From Rhizophagus irregularis (taxonomy: Eukaryota > Glomeromycota > Glomeromycetes > Glomerales > Glomeraceae), in NCBI RefSeq assembly GCF_026210795.1, contig NC_089457.1, positions 2,108,001 to 2,172,000 of the forward strand: DNA of 64,000 nt, given 5' to 3'. Position numbers and translations under genes: made by a program. This document shows positions 34,843-45,570 of the stretch, piece by piece; positions within the stretch are counted from its first letter, which is position 1; each line of letters starts with the position of its first letter. A model generated the notes under the pieces. It did not search any database. It saw only the letters and a list, made by a program, of their open reading frames with translations, and was not told the origin of the DNA.

Positions 34843-37015
34843 ATTTTCTCGTTGGCTTTTTTTTCTTTTAATAGATGAAAAACTTTTTCTTTGAGAATAT
34901 GAGGAAGTTGAATATTTTTTCTTTTTAAAAGATGACAGAAGGTGAATAATAAGGACAAATAAATTAATATATATATAAATATAAATATTAATATATATAT
35001 ATATAAAATGTCTTTTTAACTCTTTTGATTTTTATGATCTGAATTACAAACGATGTGAGCATCTCATATTTATAGAAAAAATATGATCTATAAATATAAT
35101 TAAATGTAATATTTGTTAACAATATTTTATTATCATAAAAAAAACTATTCACGTTATTTTTTCACAGAAATCCTTATTTGGAAATAAAGCTATCAATTTC
35201 TGTATTACTGCAGCGGAGTTTGAAAATCTCATTGTTTTTGAATTTGGAAATTCTCTGAAGTTTTCTACGTTTTCTATGTCCAAAAAAATGGAACATTTTT
35301 AAGGAATAATTTCTAACATATTTTTCTATTTTTAATGTATGATTGTACTTTTTTACTTTTTTAAATCTTTTTAGCTAGATCATTTTTAATTAAAGAACGA
35401 TGATCGAACATAAAAAAGAAAAAAGAAAAAGGAAAGAAAGAAATAGATAGATTCTAAAAATATTTTTTTCGACGTCAAAAGGAGTTTTTTTTTTTATTTA
35501 TTATTATTTTTTTTTTTTTCGAAAAAGAAAAAAATAAAAATAAAAAGGTTACCGAGAATTCTTTTTGAGGGATTTATGTATAATAAATGTTTTTGGTTAT
35601 AAAAATATATAAATTCTGGAGTTATTTCCCGACAGAGTGTGTAACGTTGTGATTCATGTGATTTATATAAAGAAGGAAAATGCATTGTCATTGTCTAACA
35701 AAATGATTATATGCATTAAAAAATTCTTAACAACTTTTATGATCAAGCATAAATTAAGCTTCAATATAATGAATATCTTTTTTTCTATGACGCATAAAAA
35801 AAAAATAATTGGATCATTTTTTGAAAATTTGATTAATTCACAAGTTTACAAATTGGGTATATATCATTATTATTTAAAACATGCATAATATATTATAATA
35901 ATATTAGATTTTAAACTTTTTTTAGTATTTAATAAATGTCATTGAATATGGAAAAAAATATTTTTAGCCGAAAAATCTTGAAACAATGAGTTTTTTCTTA
36001 ATGAAATAAACATCAAATGATATTATGTATGGATTTGCATAAATCGTATCCTAAACTGGGTTATTATTCTTTTTTTTCTTTTTTTCTTTTTATTAAAAAA
36101 TATTTATTATTTATTTAATTATTTATTTAATATATTTTTTATTATATTTTTTATTATAATTCATACGGTTCTCTGGCGAAAATAATGACGGTACCGAACG
36201 TAGGATCAGCATTTTCTTTATCCAAATTAATGTTTGTAAAACTAAATGGTCTTTCATAATACTATTTTTAAAAAACAATAAAAAAATTTGAAACATTATT
36301 AATTTTTTTTTTATGCCCAATTTATGTTAAGAAGTTATAAATTTAATAAAAATGACTCTTCAGTAAAAGTATATTATAAAATTTATTAAATATGAAAAAA
36401 CTCTACCTAATTTTTCAAAAAAAAAAATTTAGGCAAATATTTACTTAAATTTGACTATGGTAATATTTTTTTTTTTTATTATGGGTCGCTGAGAAATGGG
36501 ATCAATTTTTACATTAAGCGAAGTACTGTGTAACGTACATATGACCTCTAATTTTAATTTTAATTTCATCACGTGCAATCTCGTTGTATCTACGTCATAC
36601 AGATTTTTTAAAGTTGATTCAGCAAGTTAGAAGGAGGAAACCAATGATAGTAATTTTAGCAATTTTGTGGCAATCTGATCATGGATAGCGAGAGAATAGA
36701 GAAATAATTAAAAAATTAGATTATAAAAGTGAAAGTTAGCAGTATCATTAATTAAATGTAGGATTTTGAATCATATTTTGGCGCAGAAGATAGCTATACC
36801 CAATAATAAATAAAATATATGTATTTTCAAATCCTTCCTTCAAAATAGAAAGTTAATTTGTAAGCAGTTTATTTATAAAGTTTTACAATGTCTTTTTCCA
36901 TTTGCTCTTTTTAGAATATAGATATAGATTTTTTCTTCGCTTCGGAAGAATTCATCGTTAGAAAAAAAAAGTGCATCATATTACAATTAATTGTATTGCA
37001 ATTTGAGGATTTATT
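34843..37015. other. Promoter side of HMG gene 3 and end of duplication unit A
   Basis: No gene. 34860-35100 matches the region upstream of HMG gene 4 (shared AATATGAGGAAGTTGA and CTCTTTTGATTTTTA phrases), and 35300-35415 matches 43620-43735 (AATGATCGAACAT-type). 36840-36990 matches 43990-44095 (CCATTTGCTCTTTTT; GCATCATATT). 35480-35545 is a T-rich/A-rich low-complexity tract. Confidence 0.55.
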
Positions 37016-37019
37016 ATTT

Positions 37020-37575
37020 TTTTATTTTCTGTTGTTTCTGTTGATGAGCTCCGATTTGGCGGATCTTCGTAGTGTTTTCCTATTTGTTTGTCGAGAGGAA
37101 TATTGAATGCGGGAAGAGAATTATCTGTTTCCGTTTTAGATTCGTAATGTTCATGAAGAGAATTGCTTTCGGTTTATGATATCTGTAATTCGAGTGTAAC
37201 AGTTTGTGTTCTACACCAACTTTTAATGCTAATTCTTTAAAAAAATTTCTAATAAATCTTTCCATAAGATTTTACTGATTTCTTTGAGATTTGTACTAAG
37301 CATTGTTTATTAATTCTATGTTTTTCACAAAAATTTCTGATAATATTTAATAAACCAAATTTGCCAATTTGGCTTGCATAAATTATATTTTAATTAGAAA
37401 GTCTAGCATTTTTTTCATTTGAATTTTGATCTCGGAAAAATTCGTTCGCTTTGGTATTTAATCATTATCAATTTTTCTTTTCAAATAAAATAAAATTAAA
37501 AGATTGTCCAATTGTAAAGCCAACACTTATTCAAATTAGTTACCACTTGCCAGTGACTCTTGAGTTATCATTTTC
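37020..37575 (-). pseudogene. Decayed MATA-HMG gene (partner of HMG gene 2)
   Basis: Clearly related to HMG gene 2 along its whole length: the tail (GTTGATGAGCTCCG, TCGAGAGGAA), the box (KVGVEHKLLHSNYRYHKPK in one surviving frame; ATTGTTTATTAATTCTATG and GATAATATTTAATAAACC at DNA level) and the N-terminus (AAAGATTGTCCAATTG). A deletion removes part of helix 2/3, and frameshifts and stops occur throughout. It occupies the position in unit B that HMG gene 2 has in unit A. Confidence 0.85.
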
Positions 37576-38718
37576 ATTTTTTTTTTCGTCGTTGATTATT
37601 ACTTTTTAAAAAAATAGAATTATTGTCGGTGTTGAATCTTGTTGTTTGCTGAGATCAATATTTAAAAAAATTCATAAAGACACGATTGTCTCATTTTTTA
37701 GGAAAAAAGTGAGATAATTATGCTTTTTTTAGAAATAATAATAAAATAATAATAAAAAGAAATTGTTGTTGTTTGTCATTCTTCAATGGATAATCATCGT
37801 CGCACGATTTTCACCATTTTTAATGATTAACGCCCTAATATCCTAGTAAAGGTAAAATTGGTTTGATCATGTAAATATTATTTTAACCAAATTTGATTTT
37901 TTTACGAGGTTTGTTTTTTTTTCATTAAGAATAATACCCTAGAATACTTCCAAAGAATACTATTGACTAATTATTCTATTTTCAAATATGGGATAGCTTT
38001 ATACATAAAAAAATTTAGTTTGTAATTTTTTTTCTAAAAAAGTATTTATTGATAATTTCTAAGTTTACTTTCGAATCGGTAAAAAGAAAAGATGATAATT
38101 AAAAATTCGATTATTAAAGAAACTAAATTATCAGAACCGAATTTCTGTAGTAAGTGTTTCTTAATAATCTATTACTTCATAAATAAACGTAATGCGAAAT
38201 GCAAAAAAAATCAAGACGTATTTAAGAGCATTCTTGTAATCCACATAAATTATTTCTAATTTTATACCGAGGGATAACATGATCCTATTTATTATACTTT
38301 TCACCTTTACAGGGAAATCATAATTGTCACTCTTATATATCACATATAACTAATAATTTACGCGAAATTTGGATCAGGTTAAGTTGGTTAGGATAAGGTA
38401 CTATGGGAGTAAGAAATCAAATTATTAGTTAGACGAACATAACGCTACAATTCTAGCAGTACGTGGCGTGATCCAGAGGCAAATATGATTATTCCTGACA
38501 ATTTGTCATTAGTAAAAAATTTAGGAGCGAGGCACAAACAACTTTGCGAGAATATGAAATGTATTTTTCCCACCTCGATTACTGTCCTAGTACGAAAAGT
38601 ATTTATACTTAAAATATACTTATTGATTTATGATGTATAAAGAAAAGGCGCTTTCATTTTTATTATTTTATATAATATACACTGAAATTCTATTTCTATA
38701 ACTTATATCATATATATA
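37576..38718. other. Spacer of duplication unit B
   Basis: 37580-38350 matches 29.4-30.2 kb. 38440-38610 is extra here and can be read on the plus strand as a short coding-like stretch (LSLVKNLGARHKQLCENMK) with no start; it may be a gene fragment, which I do not recognise. Confidence 0.45.
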
Positions 38719-39240
38719 CTAGAAAATGGGAACCGTTGTAAGTCCGGAACGAGGTATCATAATTGTCCGGAGCGAAGCGAAGGACTACGCACTATGATGA
38801 TCTATGGAAATAACGTGTAAATTTCCAATCACGTGAGTTTCTCTGTCCAGGAATTCCAAGGCGTTATGCTGCTAATCAGCAGAAAATTACCGGAATTCCA
38901 AGGCGTTATGCTGCTAATTAGTAGAATATCGCTACATCTTTATTTATTATACCTCGCTCCGGACTTACAACGGTTCCCGTTTCCTAGTAAATAAAGATGT
39001 TAACATAAGAATGGTAGCGATTTTCTACTAATTAGCAGCATAACGCCTTGGAATTCCGGTAATTTTCTTCTGATTAGCAGCATAACGCCTTGGAATTCCT
39101 GGACAGAGAAACTCACGTGATCGTAATTTTCTACTGATTAGCAGCATAACGCCTTGGAATTCCGGGACACGTGATCGATCATTTTTCATAGTGCGTAGAC
39201 ATACATATATAGTCCTTTGCATTCGCTCCGGACAATAAAT
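38719..39240. mobile_element. GC-richer nested inverted-repeat element
   Basis: A 38-bp block (38719-38756, including GGGAACCGTTGTAAGTCCGG) recurs inverted at 38950-38987 with three mismatches. A second, wider symmetry pairs 38757-38940 with 38995-39240: GTCCGGAGCGAA versus TTCGCTCCGGAC, and CACTATGATGATC versus GATCATTTTTCATAGTG. Within it a ~33-bp unit (GGAATTCCAAGGCGTTATGC) occurs twice forward and three times inverted, with CACGTGA palindromes between. Composition contrasts with the AT-rich surroundings. No real gene; an apparent frame through it is built from the repeats. Confidence 0.75.
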
Positions 39241-39608
39241 GATTTTCTGTCCCAAACAGAATTTAGTGGAGAAATCAATCACTAATTGTGTCAACTTTTT
39301 TTTAAGTAATATATGATATATTTTAGATTATATAGATTAATCAGAAATCAGTACGTCAACGCTGATAAATTTATACCTCTTTGTGCTTGGAAGTATTTAA
39401 ATTTACTATTGATTATTTAATACTTCGCGTTAAACGAAAGATTAAATTTGAGTGGTGAGCGAATTTGAAAATTTTCATTCATAGTATTAAAATAAGATAT
39501 AGTATATACTGTACATGTATCAGATTTATGCTAAAATATCATAATATGGAACATGGTTTAAATTATTAAATTAATGATTATCATGAAGAAATATTATCAG
39601 TATTAATA
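39241..39608. other. 3' flank of the protease gene
   Basis: Non-coding. 39340-39600 matches 31860-32150 in the same order, part of the segmental duplication. Confidence 0.6.
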
Positions 39609-41744
39609 TTATACTTTCGTAACAGTTAAGGGGTATCTTGATGAAGATGACGATGATGAAATAGATGAGAGGGATGAAAAAGATGAGAGGGATGAAGTAG
39701 CTGTTAATGTAATAGAATCGGGAGAAAAGCAAATATCTACATTAAGTGCCTCAATGATAGCAAAATAAGGTGAGGCAATAGCAAATGTTTGATTTGGTGT
39801 TTTCAATTTTGCGTGAAGGATACCCAGAGCTTTCCCTTTTTTATCAACAACACTTGCACCTGAGTCTCCACATTCAAACTCTCCAGGTTTAAATAGAAAT
39901 GCTAACTGACGATCAAACCATTCAATAGGATAGCATTTTTTACGTTTTTGACAAATCTCAGAGTCCACATGTGATTTCATATATCCGATAAAGGTTTCTT
40001 GATCTAGATTATCATAAAAAGGGATATGTTTTTCCATTGCTAATTTTTTTGCAATTTTAATGCTTTCAACTGTCAAGCTACAAGCAATAGTTTGACTAGC
40101 AGGGAACAAATATCCAAAGGTAAGACCTGTAGTTCGTCCAACTTTAAAGATTTCAGTTTTAGGATTAAGATCCTTTAGATTATTTATATCATTTAAATCA
40201 TAGGTACCCTCCAAACAAGTAGGAAAGTCCATTGATGGTACTGAAAATTTTTTTGGACATAATGTACGATTTTCATTATCAAACACACAAAATCCTGCAT
40301 CAATACCATAATATTTTCTATGTTTTACAGAAAAAAAATTTTTTCTCATACCATTTACATAAGTAGCTAAAGTTGAATTCTTTTCTTTTGCTCTTTTAAG
40401 TTTATTCTCTTCATGTTCAATTTCATACATAATTGATTCATAATCATCCTTATTTATTCCTGGTTCTTTTGATAGTTTACACAATTCATCCAGCTTCCTT
40501 TTTGGTTCAAACAAATCTTTATATGAAGGTTGATAAACAGTAATACCATTTTCAAAATCTGATTCATTAAACTTGAGTACATGCTCACATGAAATAATCC
40601 CAAACCGATTCGAATTTTTTTCACAAGCAACAGCACTAAGTGTTCCAGTTGTATTTAGAGTTTCATTTGATCCTATACCTATACTTGATCCCAACTTAAC
40701 ATCTCCTTGATAACGTCGACAATAATCTACATCAAAACTTGCGCAAGGTGTTGCAACACATGCTTCAACAACATCTACTGAAAAACCACGAATTTCCTCT
40801 GGAAATATTCCATCACACCCACGGCGTAAAATACCCTTTTGACGAACATATAATATAATCGCTGGTATATTAGTTAATTGTCCCTTAGTTCGCTTATATC
40901 CAGTACCTATACCAACTAGGTTATAATGTTTTTCACGAAATGATAATCCCAATTCATTATCTAATGCTTCATCAAATCTCTCTTCCAAATCTTGTGGAAT
41001 TTTTATTGAGTTTGGTAATGGATCATCAAAACTAATTAACTTTTCTTCTTCTGCAATAAAATTAATTACTTGATTGTCTGTAATTGTTTCCGTTTTTGCA
41101 TATGAATTGTGTAAACCACGAGTAACTACATAAACTTGCCAATTAGTAATACCTTTAATACTTTCTTCAACAGGTTGACCCCAAAATATATCTACAACAT
41201 CATCCTTCATATACAGCTCACAAAGACGAGTTTCAAGTGCATCATTCCAAAATATGGAATAGCTTTCTTCTCCTTCTTGTGTTACTAATTGAGCTAGCAA
41301 CTGATGGGAAAACTGATATTCGGTAGTATTAGTTACTTGAGGCGTAGGACGATTGTTGCTGCTATTGTTTGCAAAAAGCGTCGCATCAACATTCCGATTT
41401 GGACAATTCCTTACGACGTGTCCCAGTTGTCCACATAAATAACAAGCCAATCTATTTACTTTTTTATTAAACAAACCCAAAAGAATATTATTAGCAAATT
41501 GTGAAATGTATGTTCAAAACAAAACACTAATTTTTTGTTGAATATATATTCACCTGGATTGTTAATATCATTGACTATAAAGAAAGAAGAGAAAAGAATT
41601 AGTAAATATGAATATGATAAATGTTTATTAAATGTGTCAATAAAATTTATATTAAAGATAGATCTTACAAGAAGACTTAAAATTATTAGTTTGTTGTGGA
41701 TGATTGAATGATGTGGAGAAGTTACTATATGATTCATCTTGCAT
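39609..41744 (-). CDS. CCHC zinc-knuckle plus NAL1-like trypsin-type serine protease
   Basis: Model: exons 41669-41744, 41554-41574 and 39609-41458, 648 residues; all junctions are in phase. An N-terminal low-complexity part is followed by one CCHC knuckle (CYLCGQLGHVVRNC, residues about 38-51). A helical/linker domain covers about 80-200. From about 210 the protein follows the layout of plant NAL1-type proteases: LVGIGTGYKRTKGQLTNIPA, catalytic His325 in ISCEHVL, Asp419 in YGIDAGF, the KVGRTTGLTFGY strand, and Ser565 in ECGDSGASVV. A charged helical insert (about 345-400) separates His and Asp. The triad is complete, so activity is likely (inference). The tail is Ser-rich. An in-frame TTG at 41480 starts the long exon but is not a start codon. 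The acceptor just before the ATG and the 30-bp gap to HMG gene 4 suggest that this may be the 3' part of a longer HMG-protease gene. Confidence 0.8.
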
Positions 41745-41774
41745 TTCTGTAAAAAAAAAAAAATTAAAACTAGA

Positions 41775-42554
41775 TTATAAATTTATTATACTGTCAGTTA
41801 AAAATACAATTTTAATAAATATGTAATAACAACCATAGTAAGTACTATTGGATAAAGTTGAAAGTTTTGTGTGCGTTGAAAATGTTGGAAGGTCATCATC
41901 AAATGAATTCAAGTCTTCACAGTCTGTATAGCTAACATAACTACCTCCGTAACTACTTTCATCGTAACTATCATCATAACTATCATAAATATCATCATCT
42001 TTTTGTTCAAACTCGTCATTTACAACTTGAGAAGTAACAGGCATATGTGCAGGTGTATTATTCATATAAGAAGAGACATGATCAGCCGGTTTTATTTTAG
42101 ATTTAATATGTTCATAATGTTTATAATGTACTGATTTGATTTTTTTTCTCATTGGTTGGTAATTGTAATCCGGATATAACTTTTTATGTTCTTTTTCAAC
42201 TTCAACGGCTAAATTAGAATAAATGTTCTTATGTTCGATTGATAATTCATTCCATAAGTTTTTACTAATTATCTTCGATATTGGAACTAATTTTTGTTTA
42301 TTAATTTTATGATTATCACAGAATTTTCTGATGATATCTAATAAGCCATATTTATTAAGTAGTACTGAAAAAATTATATATGAATTCGGAGGTCGCTTTA
42401 TTTTATTATCTTTTGAATTTTGATCCTGCAAAAATTCGTTCGCTTTTGGCACTTTACTATTTACAGTTGTATTTTTAAGTGTATCTAAAATAACCTTGTT
42501 CTCAGTATAAACTTGGAGAGTTAACGTCTTCAAATCAATTGAATCAGTCGACAT
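41775..42554 (-). CDS. MATA-HMG domain protein (HMG gene 4), possibly fused to the downstream protease
   Basis: 259 residues if read to the first stop. It has the LTLQVYTENK motif, then an HMG box at about 52-134 (KIKRPPNSYIIFSVLLNKYG, KQKLVPISKIISKNLWNEL, NLAVEVEKEHKKLYPDY). The tail has a few Y-D/E-S repeats (YDSYDDSYDESSYGGSY). The last residues (YIFIKIVFLTDSIINL) look like intron read-through: a phase-1 donor (GTTGTT at 41833, or GTACTT a little upstream) could join to the TTTTTACAG acceptor at 41747, continuing in frame into the protease ATG region. If so, the product is an HMG box, zinc knuckle and protease in one chain of roughly 880 residues. The box itself is certain; the 3' end is not. 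Confidence 0.85.
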   Translation of the reverse strand: MSTDSIDLKTLTLQVYTENKVILDTLKNTTVNSKVPKANEFLQDQNSKDNKIKRPPNSYIIFSVLLNKYGLLDIIRKFCDNHKINKQKLVPISKIISKNLWNELSIEHKNIYSNLAVEVEKEHKKLYPDYNYQPMRKKIKSVHYKHYEHIKSKIKPADHVSSYMNNTPAHMPVTSQVVNDEFEQKDDDIYDSYDDSYDESSYGGSYVSYTDCEDLNSFDDDLPTFSTHTKLSTLSNSTYYGCYYIFIKIVFLTDSIINL

Positions 42555-44799
42555 ATTTTTTCTCGTTGACTATTTTTCTTTAATTTCTTTCAAAATATGA
42601 GGAAGTTGATTATTTGGCAGAAGTTGAATAAATTTTTTATTAAAAGATAAAAAATTTCAGTGTTCAATTTAAATTTAATTGAATCTTTCACTCTTTTGAT
42701 TTTTAAGATCGATAGTTCTTCATGCTAAGTATTATGGTCCATATTTATAGAAATGTAATTATAAGTCGCATTTATAAGTCCAGGTGGTACATAATTTTTA
42801 TGTCACCTGCAATCCTGCATACACTTAAGTAAGATCACGTGACTACAACATGACATTTATCTGCGGATTTCTTTTTGTCAATTGGACTTTAGGATACGGG
42901 TAAGCTTCTCCTTTTGACAATTACATTAAGTGATTCTCTCTTTTTTTTCTGGTTTTTTTGCATTCCTTCTTCGTTTTGTAGATTTTTCAACTTCTAGTTT
43001 AGCGTCCTACCTATTAAGTGATCCAAAAAGGAAAGGCTGGTTAGCTAAAGAAATAAATCAAAAGGACCTGAAATGCCTGAAATACATGAAACTCAGGAAT
43101 TATCAAATAAAGAAAAAAATTCAAAAGGATTGTTCGGTAACCAAAAACGTTGTTGAGACTTTGGTTGGGTTTCGTTTCTTCTATATTTGGACTTACCGCT
43201 TTCTTTATTATTTGCCTTTCATTTTGTCTCATTTTTGGGTCTTTATTTTTGGTCTTTGATCGCATTTTCCTTTGTTTTTTTCTCCATAATGTTTTTGGAT
43301 TTTTGTTTCGTTTCATTTTTCGGGCTTTGATTTTGTTTTCCATCTCATTCTCATTTTTCCGTTCTTTTTTTTGGCTTTGATTTCATTTTTGGATTCGTTT
43401 TTATTACTCTTATGATTCTTAGGGCTTTGATTCTGTTTTTCAGTCTCGTTTCATTATCCTTGGGTTTTGGTTTTAGTTTTGGTGATTCTTATTTTCATTT
43501 ATTCCTTTACAAAAAAATAAAATTTAATAAAGAAACACGCATATCTATGAATCCTTTACAAAAAATAGAAAATTTTACTGTTATCGATCAATAAAATCGA
43601 AAAAGGTATCCATTATGGGAATATTTTAGAGAAATAATTCCTAATCTATTTTTCTATTTTAACGTAAGAAACAAAATTTGGAAATTTCTTGTATTTATTT
43701 TAATCATCATTTTAATTAATGATCGAACATGGAAAAAGAGAAAAATATATAAATTCTTAATGATACTATATGATACTATTGCATAAACTGCACATTAAAC
43801 CGGGTGTATAATAATTTTATTGGATTTATTATTTAATCTTTTTAAAAAAGTATTAGTATTATTTATTTCAATGGGAGTTGAAATAGTAGGATTTTTTCCC
43901 GAATCATGAATGACACTTAGTGCGACAGAGGATTATATTATTTATTATTTATTTTTTCTTTGTTATGTGTATTTAACTTAAAGTTATAAAGCACAAATAG
44001 TTTGTTAAAATTTATGAAATGTGGATAAGATTTAAAAACAGAAAATACCATTTGCTCTTTTTAAATAAACAAAAAAGCGCATCATATTGTAAAAAAAATT
44101 CTTGGATTTTAACCCAATTCGGCATATCGTGTGTCATTTCAAATTATACTGCAAGTGTCTGGTCGCATATTATGTCAATTGATCACATACGACTTTTTAT
44201 AATCACATTTTTCTTTCGGTGTGCGTGATATAAAAGTGTGAGCGAACATCCATGTTTCATGCAGATTATTTTACAGGCGAATATTGAAAATTTATATAAA
44301 TACGCGAAATTTGTAAGCTATAAATGATCTTACGTTATAAAACTAAATAAATTCGTGGGACAGCATATTCAACCCATTAATAATGTCAAGACATGAATTA
44401 TAAGATGAATTTAACTTCATATGTTCTGCCGCTTGACTTCAGTACCTTTTATTACGGCTCTCACATTTGTTCAACCATCCTTGATATATCTTTCAAGGAT
44501 TATTTGAATTGATATTAATTTTATTGAGTACATGTTTATGGGAAAGAATTAAACAGTTCGGTAACTTTGACGGTTTTGACGAATTCATTTGTTTTTCAAT
44601 ACGCTTATTTCTTGTTCTCTCTCTCTCGTTTTTTTTTGTCTTGTCTCATATCTCATTATTATCATTAATGTTTGATTTATTACGATCACCTTCTGCTTCT
44701 GGTGCTAAGAATATAGTTTTAACCGGAGAAACCAAAAAATGGAGATAGGTAATGGAAATATGGAATTGCTTGTTATTTACATCTTCTAAATTCGAAGGT
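42555..44799. other. Promoter side of HMG gene 4 and pyrimidine-rich spacer
   Basis: 42570-42760 matches the promoter of HMG gene 3. 43150-43500 is a T-rich low-complexity tract with repeated GGCTTTGATTTTGTTTTTC phrases, not present in unit A; frames through it (one strand Phe-rich, the other Lys/Arg-rich) are not genes. 43620-44100 resumes similarity to 35.3-37.0 kb. 44500-44760 has a short unrecognised frame. Confidence 0.5.
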
Positions 44800-45570
44800 T
44801 GAAGTATTGATGAATCACGTGGTGAATATTCTGATGGAAGAGAATTTGGAGCAACCAGTTCAGTATGTTTAACACGATATCCGTTCCTATGTTTCTGGGC
44901 CCAAGCGTAGATTCATGTGGAGATGGATCATGAAGCTTGGCAACGGTTCGTTGGTACCCAGGTACTTGGAAGCTCAAAGAACGAAAGGAACGTGAACGCT
45001 ACTACCAAGCCAAATTCGAATTCCCGGAAGGCAACTGGCTTCTTATTCAGGCGACAAATCGTTTTTAGAATTCAACTTGACCAAAAGTTGGAAATGCTAC
45101 AAAAAACGTATGGAATACTTCATTTTGAAACTTACCAAGTTCTATGCGAAGCCACTGTGAAGCCCTGCTAAGAGATCAACCGACAAAGTTATTGGATACC
45201 CAACCTACCTCTCTTAAACGCAGTCTTTCCCTGATAATCAGGCCCAAAGACTAGACCCTCTTAGAGTAAGTCCAGTTCCTGCAATAAAACCACAAGCTCC
45301 AAATCCACGTGGTCTCTCGTTAAAATCATTGTTGTCGTTATTACAATACCTCGAAAAGACGAAAAAGTCGAAAAACTATTAGTACACCACTAAAATTTTG
45401 ACTCTTTTTTTGCCTCTTTCCCCCTTTTTTATGCAATGTGTTTACTGTACTGGGTAGACAGTTACATTTTTTGTACTTGAATATGCTTGAGTCTATGGAC
45501 TAGTTTAGTTTTTTACACTCAAATAGTATTATTCTATGTTCCATCAGTTCTTTAAATAAATAAATAAACC
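44800..45570 (+). pseudogene. Decayed coding region with AAAT tail, possibly a 5'-truncated retroelement
   Basis: GC is clearly higher than the surroundings. One frame reads VLMNHVVNILMEENLEQPVQ, then (after a frame change) HDIRSYVSGPKRRFMWRW, LEFNLTKSWKCYKKRMEYF and, past stops, NPRGLSLKSLLSLLQYLEK, ending at a stop near 45379. A 3' UTR-like stretch follows and ends in AAATAAATAAATAAA (45554-45569), like the tail of a non-LTR retroelement. I do not recognise the protein. A decayed host gene is the alternative. Confidence 0.4.

Noticed and set aside
39028-39294. 88-residue minus-strand frame with repeated GVMLLIS / RRYAAN phrases
   Set aside because: It is produced by the three 33-bp repeat units of the nested inverted-repeat element; no gene signals.
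41456-41737. 93-residue minus-strand frame starting MNHIVTSPHHS
   Set aside because: Runs through the first exon and two introns of the protease gene in the wrong frame; the alternative frame connects in phase to the zinc knuckle.
43041-43594. Lys/Arg-rich minus-strand and Phe-rich plus-strand frames
   Set aside because: Low-complexity pyrimidine tract; composition alone keeps the frames open.
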